Shown piece after piece: positions 34,359 through 44,246 of a stretch of DNA of 64,000 nucleotides. Under the pieces are notes generated by a model. It was given only the letters and a program-made list of their open reading frames with translations, was not told the DNA's origin and did no database searches. Positions within the stretch are counted from its first letter, which is position 1. Each line of letters starts with the position of its first letter. The stretch lies in assembly GCA_011525745.1 (NCBI GenBank), contig WYBU01000087.1:37735-101734 (forward strand), in the 5' to 3' direction. This DNA comes from Planctomycetaceae bacterium (GTDB taxonomy: Bacteria; Planctomycetota; Phycisphaerae; UBA1845; UTPLA1). A program made the translations under genes and the position numbers.

Positions 34359-36842
34359 ATGTCATCAATGTCGCAGCCGCGCTCCATGCTCAAGCCGCTC
34401 AGAAATGCCCTGGCGGGCATCGCGCATTTTCAGATAGCAGCCCGGGCGGCGCTGGCGTTGGCGGCCGCGCCGCCGCAGATCCACGACGTGCTGCCGCGAG
34501 GCGCGCAGCGCGGCCGGGAAGTCGTCGTCACGTTCGTCGGAGAGCGCCTGTCCGATCCGCAGGATGTGCTCTTTCACCGCGGCGGGCTGGGCCTGATTCG
34601 ATTCGAGCCGGTCGACAACGTTCAAACGCGCGCCGTGCTGCGTATCGACGCCGACTGCTTGCCGGGGCCGGTCGGTGTGCGACTGCGAACTGCCGCGGGC
34701 GTTTCCAATCTGCGGCTGTTCTCAGTCGGTGTCTTTCCCGACGTTGCCGAGGCCGAGCCGAACAATGATCGCGACAGCGCCCAGAGTCTGACGCCGCCGG
34801 CGACGGTCAACGGTGTGATTGCGCCAGAGGATGTCGATTTGTTTGCCATCAACGGCGCTGCGGGGGAGACGTTGGCCGTCGAGATCGAGGCCATGCGATT
34901 GGGCGACACCGTTTTCGATCCGCGCATCGCGCTGTATGACGAGACCGGCCGCGAGCTGGCGTCGGCGGATGATACGCCGCTGGTCCGACAGGACGCAGCG
35001 ATGGTCGTGACGTTGCCGACGGCGGGTCGCTATTTCGTCGAGGCTCGCGAGACGGCCTTCGGCGGCAGTGGGGCGTGCCGGTACCGGCTGCACGTGGGCG
35101 CCTTTCCACGACCGTTCGCGGTGCATCCGGCCGGCGGCACGGCGGGCGCGATGCTGACGGCGAACTGGATCGGCGATCCGACGGCGACGACGCAGCCGGT
35201 GACGCTGCCCGCCGATTCAAGCGGCGATTTCCCGGTGCTGCCGGTTCGCGATGGCGTTGTCGCGCCGTCGGCGGTGCCGATGTTTATCAGTGCTTTCCCG
35301 GCAGCAACGGAAACGGAGCCGAATGAAAATGACGACCAGGCGACCGCTATCACAGTCCCTGGCGGCGCGGCGGGGATTATCGCAGCGCGACGTGATGTCG
35401 ATTGTTACGTATTCGAGGGCGCCAAGGGACAGGTCTGGGAGGCGCGCCTGTTCGCCCGCCGCTTGCGCTCGCCGCTCGATGCGGTGCTGAGTGTCCGACG
35501 ACACAAGGGCGGCGGCTTGGCCGGCAACGACGATGCGGCCGGGCCTGATCCGGTCGTGCGGTTCACGCTGCCCGAGGATGGCAAGTACGTGATCGAGGTG
35601 CGCGACCTGCTGTTCAAGGGCGGCGCGGAGTTTACGTACTTCCTCGAAGTCGGCTCGATTACGCCCGCGTTGGTCCTGAGTACGCCGCCGGAACAGGAGG
35701 CCCGCGTGACTGTGGCGGCCGGCAACCGTGCAGGCATGCTGCTGACGGCGACGCGGCGCGATTTCGGCGGGCCGCTGAATCTAGCGGCCACGGAATTGCC
35801 CGCCGGTGTGTCGATGGCGACTCAGACTGTCGCGGCCAACGTCAACCAGACGCCGATTGTTTTTGAGGCCGCTGCCGATGCCGCGCCGGCTGGTTCGCTG
35901 GTTGATCTTCGCGCGAGGCACGCGGATGAAAACGTGAAGATCGAAGGTCGCCTTTTTCAGACGATCGACCTGGTCAAGATTCTCAACGACGTGCCGATCG
36001 TGCAGACCAGCGTCGATCGGCTGGCGGTGGCCGTGGGCACGCCGCTGCCATTCCGAGTGAGCCTTGTCGAGCCGAAGGTTCCACTGGTGCAGCGCGGCAT
36101 CTTGGAATTGCCGATAGAGATCGAGCGAAACGGCGATTTCAAGGGCGACGTCACGGTTCGGATGATCTGGAACCCGCCCGGAGTCGGATCGGGCACGCTG
36201 ACACTCAAGGCCGATCAGCCGCGCGGGCTGCTGCCGCTCAATGCCTCCGAAGGAGCGGCCGTGGGCAAGTGGCCGATTGCGGTCACGGCGACGGCCGACT
36301 GGGGCGGGCCGGTGGCGACATCGAGTCAGTTGGCGACGCTGGAAGTCGCACCGCCGTTTCTCGATTTCGCCATCGCCCGCACGCGCACCGAGACCGGAAA
36401 GCCCGTCGTTGTGGCGGTGAAGGTCACGCAGACCACACCGTTTGACGGTCCGGCGAGGGTCGAACTGCTCGGGTTGCCGCCGAAGGTGGCCACCACGCAG
36501 GCGAGCGTCACGCGCGAAACAACGTCGCTGGATTTCGCGCTGGCGGTCGATCGGCAGGCGCCGGTCGGCTGGCATGGCGGGCTGTTTGTGCGGGCGGTCG
36601 TGACGCGCGACGGCGAGCCGATCGTGCATCAGTCGCCGTCCGGCCTGTTGATCATCGACGCGCCGCTGCCGCCGCCCGATCCGGCTGCCGAAGCAGCGCG
36701 AGCCGAGGCGCGCAAAAAGGCGGAAGAAGAAAAAGCGCGTCAGAAAGCCGCGCGCATGGCCGCCGCCGAGCAGCGCCGCCAGGAGCGCGAAGCGAAGCGT
36801 GCCGCCGCGTCCCAGCCCGGTGGGGGAGAAAGCCGGAAGTGA
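34359..36842 (+). CDS. PPC-domain exported protein with basic coiled tail
   Basis: 827 residues. After an N-terminal hydrophobic segment (about 15-38) come Ig-like and bacterial pre-peptidase C-terminal (PPC) domains. The PPC hallmarks appear twice: EAEPNNDRDSAQSL...DVDLFAINGAAGE...AGRYFVEA near 130-240, and ETEPNENDDQATAI...DVDCYVFEGAKGQ...DGKYVIEV near 320-430. The last ~50 residues are a Lys/Arg/Glu-rich helix (AEARKKAEEEKARQKAARM). Family members are secreted or envelope proteins. The ATG at 34359 follows AAAGG and avoids the R1 repeat, which a longer start would translate; 34368 or 34386 are alternatives. Confidence 0.82.
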   Translation: MSSMSQPRSMLKPLRNALAGIAHFQIAARAALALAAAPPQIHDVLPRGAQRGREVVVTFVGERLSDPQDVLFHRGGLGLIRFEPVDNVQTRAVLRIDADCLPGPVGVRLRTAAGVSNLRLFSVGVFPDVAEAEPNNDRDSAQSLTPPATVNGVIAPEDVDLFAINGAAGETLAVEIEAMRLGDTVFDPRIALYDETGRELASADDTPLVRQDAAMVVTLPTAGRYFVEARETAFGGSGACRYRLHVGAFPRPFAVHPAGGTAGAMLTANWIGDPTATTQPVTLPADSSGDFPVLPVRDGVVAPSAVPMFISAFPAATETEPNENDDQATAITVPGGAAGIIAARRDVDCYVFEGAKGQVWEARLFARRLRSPLDAVLSVRRHKGGGLAGNDDAAGPDPVVRFTLPEDGKYVIEVRDLLFKGGAEFTYFLEVGSITPALVLSTPPEQEARVTVAAGNRAGMLLTATRRDFGGPLNLAATELPAGVSMATQTVAANVNQTPIVFEAAADAAPAGSLVDLRARHADENVKIEGRLFQTIDLVKILNDVPIVQTSVDRLAVAVGTPLPFRVSLVEPKVPLVQRGILELPIEIERNGDFKGDVTVRMIWNPPGVGSGTLTLKADQPRGLLPLNASEGAAVGKWPIAVTATADWGGPVATSSQLATLEVAPPFLDFAIARTRTETGKPVVVAVKVTQTTPFDGPARVELLGLPPKVATTQASVTRETTSLDFALAVDRQAPVGWHGGLFVRAVVTRDGEPIVHQSPSGLLIIDAPLPPPDPAAEAARAEARKKAEEEKARQKAARMAAAEQRRQEREAKRAAASQPGGGESRK

Positions 36843-37481
36843 AATTCGAAAGTCGAAATCAAACGTCGCAACGACGAAAAACGAGAAAAGCGGACAGGGA
36901 ACAGGGATGAGCCGATTCGCGAAGCGGACCACGGGTTTGGCTCGGCCGTGCCGGGCTTCGCAGTACCGGTGGTAAGGCCCCGGCGCCTCGGCGGAGTGGA
37001 AGTAAGTCGTTGCCCGGTCTCGAGTCGCACGGCGCGGTGTTTGAGATTTGTCGCGGGACGCGAGGAAATCCGGCATCCGTAATACGCAGGCATCCCAACG
37101 AATGCGGGGAAGGCACGAAGGGAAGAAGGGAGCACGGACCTGGGAACAGCAGCCACGCACGCCGGAGGCCGACGGATCGACGAAGGGAAAGGTCGGGAAT
37201 AATGATCCCCACGATGCGAGGAAGCGACAAAGCGGCCCCGGCGCGAGCGGGGGGACAGACGAAGGGACGCGTGGATTTCAGATTACAAACATCAGATTTT
37301 AGATTTCAGCCGGCGACTGACAACCCGGCATCGAAAACTTGCTCAAGGGAATGACTTGCGGCTCATGGCTGTGTTGCGAACAAAGTACGTACTACCGATG
37401 GCCGCTCGGTCTGCACGGCGAGCCCCAAGGGTTGATCGCCGATGGCTCCCATCGGCCGCGGACCTGATATGCGACCGCTTC
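36843..37481. other. Low-complexity gap
   Basis: About 640 bases without a credible gene. It is built of degenerate short words (AAAGTCGAAATC, CAGATTTTAGATTTCAG, GACTGACAACCC) of the same sort as at 11399-11692. Confidence 0.55.
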
Positions 37482-37510
37482 TTGGAAGGCCTTTTCGGCG
37501 GCCCTATACT
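37482..37510 (+). promoter_or_regulatory. Promoter of the acyltransferase gene
   Basis: TTGGAA, 17-base spacer, TATACT. The predicted start near 37517 is only about three bases ahead of the ATG at 37520, so translation is probably leaderless. Confidence 0.6.
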
Positions 37511-37519
37511 CACTTCCTT

Positions 37520-38620
37520 ATGAACAGCCCCAATGTCGCGTCCGATGCGTTTCTGGCCGATGCGCCCGGAACGCGCGCGGACTCGGCAGAGGCCCCACAC
37601 TCGTCCGATCGGGAATGTTCGTTGGAGTCGATCCCCTCGCGAGACGCGGACGTCACAACGGGCGAAGCGTCGCCCGGTCGCACCGGCGGCGGGGCGCATC
37701 CGGACTGGTCGGACCGCGCCACGGCGCTGTCGTGGTGGCCGCGGTTCAAGATCTCGTTCGTGCGTGGTTTTCTGCTGATGTGGGTGCGGCTGTTCGGCCT
37801 CGACGGGCTGTATCGCTTCGGCCAGTTCTTCGGCTGGTGCGAGTTTCTCGTGGCCTACAAGCGGCGGCGGCGCGTCAACGTTCGCATTGCACAGATATTT
37901 CCCGAAGGCATCCCGGCCGGCCGGCGTCGTCACATCGCCTCGCGATATTTTCGGCGCACGCGCTGCGACAAGATGATCTACTGCATCTTCGACCGCATCC
38001 CGGCCGACGAGTTCTCGCGGCGAATTCATTTTCCGCGGCAGGCGCTGCTCGATTCGCTGCTGGCGCGCGGCAAGGGCGTGTATGTGGCGATGTCGCATCA
38101 CGGACCGCATCACGTGGCCGCGATGATCATGGCGCAACTCGGATACCGACTCGCCGGGGTGCGCGACCGAAACGAAAGCGCGCTGCGGCGCTTCATCCAG
38201 CGGAAGTTCGCCGAGACGTTCCCGGCGTTCGCCGCCGTGCGCATGTTTTTCGCCGACGCCTTTCCACGCGACATCTTTCGCTGCTACCGCGAGAACTACG
38301 TCATCGCCAGCGCGCTGGATGTCGACGAGGACCGCGTCCGCGACGGCCGGCTTCGAACGACCCCCGTGACGCTGTTCGGCGAGCAGCGCCCGTTCCTGAT
38401 TGGGCCAATCCAGATGGCGCAGCGCTGCGAAGCGCCGGTGTTGCAGGGATTCGTGATGGCGCGGCGCAATTTCCATTACGAACTCGTGATTCGCGAGCTG
38501 CTGCCCGAACCGGATGGCGACGCCTCGTCCGCGGAAAACCTGGCCCGGACCGTTCAGCAATATGCTGACGGCATCGCCGAACACGTTCGGCGGCATCCGT
38601 GTCATCTGACGAAGATTTAG
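37520..38620 (+). CDS. LpxL/HtrB-like lipid A acyltransferase family protein
   Basis: 366 residues. A disordered N-terminus (about 1-65) is followed by a hydrophobic helix and an acyltransferase fold resembling LpxL/LpxM, which add secondary acyl chains to lipid A at the inner membrane. The catalytic H-x4-D/E motif appears as SHHGPHH (H193 to H198), so histidine stands where the acid is expected. Downstream blocks YRLAGVRDRNES, VIASALDVDED and GPIQMAQRCEAPVLQGFV follow family order. The ATG at 37520 is chosen because the promoter leaves no room for an earlier start. Function is likely acyl transfer to a glycolipid, but the altered motif lowers certainty. Confidence 0.75.
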   Translation: MNSPNVASDAFLADAPGTRADSAEAPHSSDRECSLESIPSRDADVTTGEASPGRTGGGAHPDWSDRATALSWWPRFKISFVRGFLLMWVRLFGLDGLYRFGQFFGWCEFLVAYKRRRRVNVRIAQIFPEGIPAGRRRHIASRYFRRTRCDKMIYCIFDRIPADEFSRRIHFPRQALLDSLLARGKGVYVAMSHHGPHHVAAMIMAQLGYRLAGVRDRNESALRRFIQRKFAETFPAFAAVRMFFADAFPRDIFRCYRENYVIASALDVDEDRVRDGRLRTTPVTLFGEQRPFLIGPIQMAQRCEAPVLQGFVMARRNFHYELVIRELLPEPDGDASSAENLARTVQQYADGIAEHVRRHPCHLTKI

Positions 38621-38774
38621 GCGGAGGCGCGCCCGCGACCATCGGTGATGACTCGGGCGCGGTGGCCGCGTATGACACGGTTACTCAGTCCGAGTGTCTC
38701 GCAGCCTGCGCGACGGACTCCGACGGCCGCGACGCCATCGGAGCGGACGATTGGTTCTGGATACCCTGAAGCAC

Positions 38775-39806
38775 ATGGACGCAACCTCAACTGCGACGCC
38801 CGTCGTTTACCGCGATCATCGATCGCCCCGCGAGCTGATTGAAGCCCTGCGGCGGGTGCGCAGACCGCTGCTGGCCGGTCATGTCACGCCCGATGCCGAC
38901 TGCATCAGTTCATGCCTGGGCCTGGCGGTCGCCATGCGCGAGTCGGGAGTCGCCCCACAGGTCTCGCTGCCGGGCGGGCAACTCGCCAAACGGCTGGAAT
39001 TTCTCGTCGACTACGCCGGCCGCGATCTGCTGTGCACGGCCGAACCTGGTCCCATCGATGCGGTGATCGCGCTGGACACGGCGGGAATCAAGCGGTTGAA
39101 CCTCAGCGCCGCGGCGGCCTCGCTGAACGAGCACCTCGTGCTGAACATCGATCACCACGAGAGCAACCCCGGATTCGGCCGCGTCAACTGGATCGATCCC
39201 CGAGCCAGCAGCACGTCGGAGATGGTTTATCACATCCTTGTCGGGATGAACCTGCCGATCGGGCCGGGCGTGGCGTCGCTGCTGTACGCCGGCATTCACG
39301 GCGATACGGCGGGATTCTCGCTGCCCAATACGACCGCCGACAGTCTGCACGCCGCAGCCGAGCTGATTCGTGCGGGAGCGGACGTGGCGACGATCGGCGA
39401 GCGTTTGTGCCGATCGCAGAACCGCTCGGACTTCGATCTGCTGCGACGCGTTTACGATCATACGACGGTGACGCCCGACGGTCGGATCGCCTACAGCTTT
39501 CTGACGCACGAAGACATCGTCGGGGCGGGCTGCCACGCCGAAGACATCGACGATCAGGTGTCGATTCCGCGGTCGCTGGCGGGCATCCGCATTGCATTGC
39601 TGTTCAGCGAGGGTGAACCGGGCGTCATCCGCATCAATCTGCGCGGCGAAGGGGGAACGTCGGTCCTGCCGCTGGCGCAGCACTACGGCGGCGGCGGTCA
39701 CGCCGCGTCGGCGGGGGTGCGCATCCGCAACCGGCCGATGCGCGACGTGATCGACGAAGTGGTCGCAGCGGCGGCGCGGCGCCTCGACGGCGAGGGACGG
39801 ACCTGA
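38775..39806 (+). CDS. DHH/DHHA1 phosphoesterase, NrnA-like
   Basis: 343 residues. The DHH domain shows GHVTPDADCISSCLGL (motif I), VIALDTA (motif II), NIDHHESNPGFG (the name-giving DHH) and the C-terminal DHHA1 motif GGGGHAASAG. NrnA-type enzymes degrade short oligoribonucleotides and dephosphorylate pAp; others cleave cyclic dinucleotides. Manganese is the usual cofactor. The ATG at 38775 gives the usual N-terminus; no strong Shine-Dalgarno. Confidence 0.9.
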   Translation: MDATSTATPVVYRDHRSPRELIEALRRVRRPLLAGHVTPDADCISSCLGLAVAMRESGVAPQVSLPGGQLAKRLEFLVDYAGRDLLCTAEPGPIDAVIALDTAGIKRLNLSAAAASLNEHLVLNIDHHESNPGFGRVNWIDPRASSTSEMVYHILVGMNLPIGPGVASLLYAGIHGDTAGFSLPNTTADSLHAAAELIRAGADVATIGERLCRSQNRSDFDLLRRVYDHTTVTPDGRIAYSFLTHEDIVGAGCHAEDIDDQVSIPRSLAGIRIALLFSEGEPGVIRINLRGEGGTSVLPLAQHYGGGGHAASAGVRIRNRPMRDVIDEVVAAAARRLDGEGRT

Positions 39807-39860
39807 TTCGCGCGGCGCGCCCGCCGCGCTGCGACCGGTCAAGCCAACCAGGACGGCATC

Positions 39861-41573
39861 ATGTCGCCCCGTGCATCCGCGATGCCCGGCTCGCTCGGCC
39901 ACGCGCGGCGACTTCGCAACGCCGGCGCCTTCGCGATCGCATTGATGCTGGGAACGGCGGTCTGCCTCCACGAGCTGACGCGCCCGCTGGATGTCTATGA
40001 CGAGGGAATCGGCGCGGCGGGCGCGTTCTTCGTGACGCGCGGACTGGTTCCCTATCACGATTTCTATTGCATCTACGGTTTCGCCGACTTCTACCTGAAA
40101 GCGGCGGCGCTGCTGGGAGTGGGCCATTCGCTGACGGTGACGCGCGGGGTCGTCCTGGCGTACCACGGGCTGTGCGTCGGCGTGGCGTTGCTCGTTGCGC
40201 GCCGATTCTGTCGCAGACCATCCGTTGCGTGGCTGACGCCGGCACTCGTCGCGCCGGTTTTTGACACGAAGTGCGGGGCGGCGGTCGCCTGCGTTCTTTT
40301 GGCGCATTATTGCCTGATGGCCCTGATCGTGACGCCGCGGGGTGCGGATGGGCGCGAGGCGCAGCCGGCGTCGATTGCGATCGTCGGCCGGCCGGGTCGG
40401 TCCGCGGCGCTGGCCGGGGCATTCATCGGCCTGTGCGCGTGGTTTCGGCCGGATCTGGCCGTCCCTCAGTACGCGGCCTTCGTCATGTTCCTGACGATTT
40501 GCAGCCGCGGTGCACGGCGACTCCGTGTTGGCGAATCCGGGTCCGCGTTGGGATTTCCGGCAGGACGCGCGATTCTGCTGATGACTGTTGCGTCGCTGTT
40601 GATCGGACTTGGCGGCTACGCTCCGTTCCTGCTGCGCGGCGTCGAGCCGGTGTGGCGCGGGCTGGTGATGCTGCCGTTGCAGAGTCTGCCGGCCCGCAGC
40701 CTGCCATTCCCGAGCCTGGCAAGTCACGCCGTTTCGGTGCACTGGTTCGCACCGATGATGGTCGCCGCGGTCGCGCTCCTGCTTCTGCGCGAAATGCGCC
40801 GCCTGCGGTTGCCCGCAACCGAGCAACGAGCGCGCGGGGGCATTGGTCCGGACATCGCAGGCTCACGGCGTGCCGCGTTGCTCGTCGCACTGTCGACGCT
40901 TGGATTCATGCCCTACGCGCTGGGACGCAGCGACGATGAGCATCAGTTTCCGGCACTGGTCATGGCGAGTGTCCTGGCGCCGTGGATCGTCGAATCGCTG
41001 TGGTCGTCCGCGAGCCGTCCGGCCGTCTCACGCGGCATCGCGATCATGGCCGTCATCTATTCGGCCGCGTGTGACCGGCTGCCGTGGAACGCGGTCATGC
41101 CGATGTATGCGTGGCGCGCGATGTGGAGCGGCACGGGCGAATCGCTGGCCGCGTCCGGCGCCGCCCGCCTTCCTCTCGGGCAACCGCTGGCACAGGTCGT
41201 GAATTATCTGCGTGAGCACACGCCTCGCGATGCGCGCCTGTTTTCGGGGCTGACGCGGCATGACGCCGTCTTTGCAAATGATCTCATGGTCTATTTCCTC
41301 GTGCCGCGACTGCCGGCGGTGCGCGATCAGCATTTCGATCCGCTCGTGACGACCACGGCGGAAGTCCAGCAGCGAATGATCGACGATCTCGAGCGGACGC
41401 GCCCCCCGCTGATTGTGCTGCACACGCTGGGCAGTTTTCCGCCGCCGGGCGATCGCGCCATGGCACAACCGCACGGCGCGACGCTGCTCGATGAGTATCT
41501 GCGGGCACATTACCGGGCGGCGGCCTGGTTCGGGGGCGAATACGAAATATGGAAACGACGGGACGGGCCATGA
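39861..41573 (+). CDS. Polytopic membrane protein, GT-C glycosyltransferase-like
   Basis: 570 residues with about ten hydrophobic helices. A short loop after the first helix carries YDEG, the D-E position typical of the GT-C (PMT/ArnT/GT39-type) enzymes that use polyprenyl-phosphate sugars on the outer face of the inner membrane. The C-terminal ~130 residues form a soluble domain. Donor and acceptor are unknown. AGGA lies seven bases before the ATG. It follows the DHH gene in the same direction. Confidence 0.65.
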   Translation: MSPRASAMPGSLGHARRLRNAGAFAIALMLGTAVCLHELTRPLDVYDEGIGAAGAFFVTRGLVPYHDFYCIYGFADFYLKAAALLGVGHSLTVTRGVVLAYHGLCVGVALLVARRFCRRPSVAWLTPALVAPVFDTKCGAAVACVLLAHYCLMALIVTPRGADGREAQPASIAIVGRPGRSAALAGAFIGLCAWFRPDLAVPQYAAFVMFLTICSRGARRLRVGESGSALGFPAGRAILLMTVASLLIGLGGYAPFLLRGVEPVWRGLVMLPLQSLPARSLPFPSLASHAVSVHWFAPMMVAAVALLLLREMRRLRLPATEQRARGGIGPDIAGSRRAALLVALSTLGFMPYALGRSDDEHQFPALVMASVLAPWIVESLWSSASRPAVSRGIAIMAVIYSAACDRLPWNAVMPMYAWRAMWSGTGESLAASGAARLPLGQPLAQVVNYLREHTPRDARLFSGLTRHDAVFANDLMVYFLVPRLPAVRDQHFDPLVTTTAEVQQRMIDDLERTRPPLIVLHTLGSFPPPGDRAMAQPHGATLLDEYLRAHYRAAAWFGGEYEIWKRRDGP

Positions 41574-41830
41574 TCGTGCAGGGTGCGGACTGTGCGCGGG
41601 ACTTTATTTGTGATTGAAAAAGGCACGAATGGGACAGAGGGAACAGAGGACAGGATCTTAACGGCGCGACGGCGTGAAGGAAGGCCTCGCGGGTCACGCA
41701 GTCGTAATTCGATGCCCTTTTGTGACTTGAGCGGCTCGGACTTTGAGAATCGTCGCGTGACGGAAAGCATGCGCCATCGGTAGTACGGTTCTTCCGGTTA
41801 GAATGTACGCAAGCAGCCGGACTGAATGAC

Positions 41831-42859
41831 ATGATCGTCGGCCTCTTCAACCTGTTCACGTCCATCGCGCTGGCCGGTGCGGGCGTGCTGACCGTCGTCG
41901 ATGGTGACGCGTCGATGCTCGATCGGGTCTCTCCGTGCGTGGTCAAGCTCTACGGCGGCGCGGGCGGACTGGAGCACGGCTACGGCGTCGGCGTGCTGGT
42001 CAAGCCCGACGGGCACGTGGTGACGGCGTCGTCGGTGCTGCTCGATTCCGACCGGCTGCGCGCGGTTCTGCGCGACGGCCGCACGGTCGCGGCGCGGGTC
42101 GTCCGGCGCGATGAGCGCCTGCATTTGGCGCTGTTGCGAATCGAGGCGCGCGACCTGCCGTGCCTGACGCCGGCGCTTCAAGCGACGTTGCGCCCGGGCG
42201 ACACGGTCATTGCGATGGGCAACAGCTTCAAGGTCGCCGAGGGCGAAGAGCGGATATCGGTCAGCCGCGGCGTGTTCAGCATGAGGACGCGGCTGGATGC
42301 GCGACGACGCAAACAGCCCTTCAATTATCGCGGCGACGTGCTGCTGTACGACGCGATTACGGCGAATCCGGGCATGGCGGGCGGCCCGCTGCTCGACGCC
42401 GAAGGACGCTGGGTCGGTCTGATCGGGAAGATCGTCACCTCCGAGCGCACCAACACGTTTCTGAGCTACGCGCTGCCGGCCGACGTCGTACAGGAGTTCC
42501 TCGAGCCGCCGTCCGTCGCCGCTTCGGCGCCGCCGACATCGCAGCCGGAAGGCGCCGCTGCGGGCGACGTTGAAGCGGCCGGCCGCGCGCGGCCGCCGCA
42601 TACGGGCATCCGCCTGTTCGAGATGGGATTTCGCCAGAATGCGGCCTACGTCGATCGCGTCGAGCCAGGCTCTCCGGCCGAAACCGCGGGGCTGCGCGGC
42701 GACGATCTAATACTCGCGGTCAATGGGCGACAGGTGCGGTCGGCGGGCGATTTTCAGCGGATGATGGCGGAAGCGCGGCCGGGGCAGCGGGTGAGCCTGT
42801 CGGTGAAGCGCGGGCGTGATGTGTTGATGATTGATCTGACGCTTGCGGCGCCGAAGTGA
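41831..42859 (+). CDS. HtrA/DegP-like protein with all three catalytic residues lost
   Basis: 342 residues: a signal or anchor segment (about 1-23), a trypsin-like double-barrel (about 30-240) and one PDZ domain (about 255-340, with AGLRGDDLILAVNGRQV). The barrel aligns well by eye to S1C proteases, but the catalytic His of TNnHVV is Ser68 (VVTASSVLL), the Asp of DLAvLK is His98 (LHLALLRIE), and the Ser of GNSGGPL is Ala183 (GMAGGPL). It therefore cannot be a normal serine protease and is probably a periplasmic binding or chaperone-type pseudoprotease. The rest of the fold and the PDZ are well kept, arguing against decay. Confidence 0.88.
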   Translation: MIVGLFNLFTSIALAGAGVLTVVDGDASMLDRVSPCVVKLYGGAGGLEHGYGVGVLVKPDGHVVTASSVLLDSDRLRAVLRDGRTVAARVVRRDERLHLALLRIEARDLPCLTPALQATLRPGDTVIAMGNSFKVAEGEERISVSRGVFSMRTRLDARRRKQPFNYRGDVLLYDAITANPGMAGGPLLDAEGRWVGLIGKIVTSERTNTFLSYALPADVVQEFLEPPSVAASAPPTSQPEGAAAGDVEAAGRARPPHTGIRLFEMGFRQNAAYVDRVEPGSPAETAGLRGDDLILAVNGRQVRSAGDFQRMMAEARPGQRVSLSVKRGRDVLMIDLTLAAPK

Positions 42860-43091
42860 CTGGTGAGGCGGGCGGTTTGCCTCGCGCGCATGGGCCTTTT
42901 TGTCGCGCACTTTTCATCGTCTGCCCACCGCGACGCGGCGGGCCGCGCAATGTTGATCTGAGCCGCAGTCGCCGGCGACGCGGTTGATCGCAGACGCCAG
43001 GGACGGCCCCGGCGCTTGCGCTTGTGGTTCGGATCAGAACCCGCGATTCGGTGGGCCTGCCGCCGATTCGGCTCAGTCGTTTCGCGCCGGG

Positions 43092-44246
43092 TTACGGTTC
43101 CGGTGCGGCCTCGAAGGCGCCGTGCAGAGCGTGAAACTTCTCCTGTGCCGCGAGGTCGGTGGCGTTCAGGCGCGCGTCGGCGTGCACAATCCAGTCGTTG
43201 AACGCCTCGATCTGGCGCTGCGACACCTCGTCGGCCGGCAGCGGCACCAGCATCGACCAGCGCGTCGGCGGCACGATCGTGATCCGCGTGCGCTGCGCGG
43301 TCAGCTTGCCCGAGCCGCCGTGGTATCCGTGCCACGCACGCGGCGTCTTTTCGGTATCCCAGTACCAGACGACGTGGGCACGCTGACCGGTGCAGTCGGC
43401 GAGATTCCAGGTGGTCGGCCCGCACAGCGCGGCGTGGATGATATCGAGTGAGAGTTGGGCGTGGCCCTGCTCGTGCAGTGTCCGCGAATCCTCGGTCGCT
43501 TCGGGCGGCTGTTCGACTTTCTTCGTCTGCATTTTCGGTTTGCCCGGCGCCCCGTCGGCGTCGCTTTTCTGGACGGTTCGCACGGCCGCCTTTCCGGAGC
43601 GCACCACGATCGTCTGATCCAGCAGCACCGTCATGGGCGTCAGCAGCGTGGCCTCGATTCGCGTTCCGCCGCGGCCCTTGTAATCGGCGGGCGGCAGGCC
43701 GTCGCGACCGTCCGGCGGCACCTTGTGCAGCGTAATCAGCAGCCGCGCCTGCTCGTCATTGACGAACTCGTGGTAATGAATGCCGACGACGTCGGCGAGG
43801 TCCTTCTCGAACCACTGGGGCCAGAGCACCTCGGGCACCCTGACTACGGGGATGTTGCGCGACAGTGCGCTGGAGTCGAATTGCGTCACGGGGCGCAGAC
43901 GCTGCGACAGTTGCGACAACGGCGTGGCGATCAGCTTCCACGGTACGCCGTCGCGAGGCTCGGCTTTTTCGACGCGATAGGCCCAGCCGCCCCACTCGAT
44001 CGATGCGCCCGGTCCGGCCTTCAGCAGCCCCGCGATCTCGGCCGGCGCGGTGGCGGGTTGCGATGCCGGGTCGAGCTGCACGGGCTTGATGATGCGACCC
44101 CTGGGCGCCACCGGCTGTGACGCCGCCGCGACGGCGCGTCCAGTGGGCATCAGCGACGCGGTCGCGGTCAGTGCCAGCAGCGACACGGTTGCGATTCGAC
44201 GGAGCGGACCGGGCACAGGCATCTCCCGAGCAAAAGGCGGGCGCAT
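43092..44246 (-). CDS. Exported protein with HExxH motif, DUF922-like
   Basis: 384 residues. A signal peptide (about 10-42, ending AVAAASQ) is followed by a domain of mixed strands. A zinc-peptidase-type motif HEQGH (258-262) lies in a helix (TLHEQGHAQLSLDIIH), and a conserved-looking FNDWIVHADA helix near the C-terminus could supply further ligands. This arrangement recalls DUF922, predicted metallopeptidases with HExxH. Activity is unproven. An internal ATG at 44222 is an alternative start that still keeps the signal peptide. It converges with the HtrA-like gene. Confidence 0.6.
   Translation of the reverse strand: MRPPFAREMPVPGPLRRIATVSLLALTATASLMPTGRAVAAASQPVAPRGRIIKPVQLDPASQPATAPAEIAGLLKAGPGASIEWGGWAYRVEKAEPRDGVPWKLIATPLSQLSQRLRPVTQFDSSALSRNIPVVRVPEVLWPQWFEKDLADVVGIHYHEFVNDEQARLLITLHKVPPDGRDGLPPADYKGRGGTRIEATLLTPMTVLLDQTIVVRSGKAAVRTVQKSDADGAPGKPKMQTKKVEQPPEATEDSRTLHEQGHAQLSLDIIHAALCGPTTWNLADCTGQRAHVVWYWDTEKTPRAWHGYHGGSGKLTAQRTRITIVPPTRWSMLVPLPADEVSQRQIEAFNDWIVHADARLNATDLAAQEKFHALHGAFEAAPEP

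Noticed and set aside
37442..37519. Upstream ATG of the acyltransferase
   Set aside because: It lies before a good -35/-10 pair whose predicted start is at about 37517.
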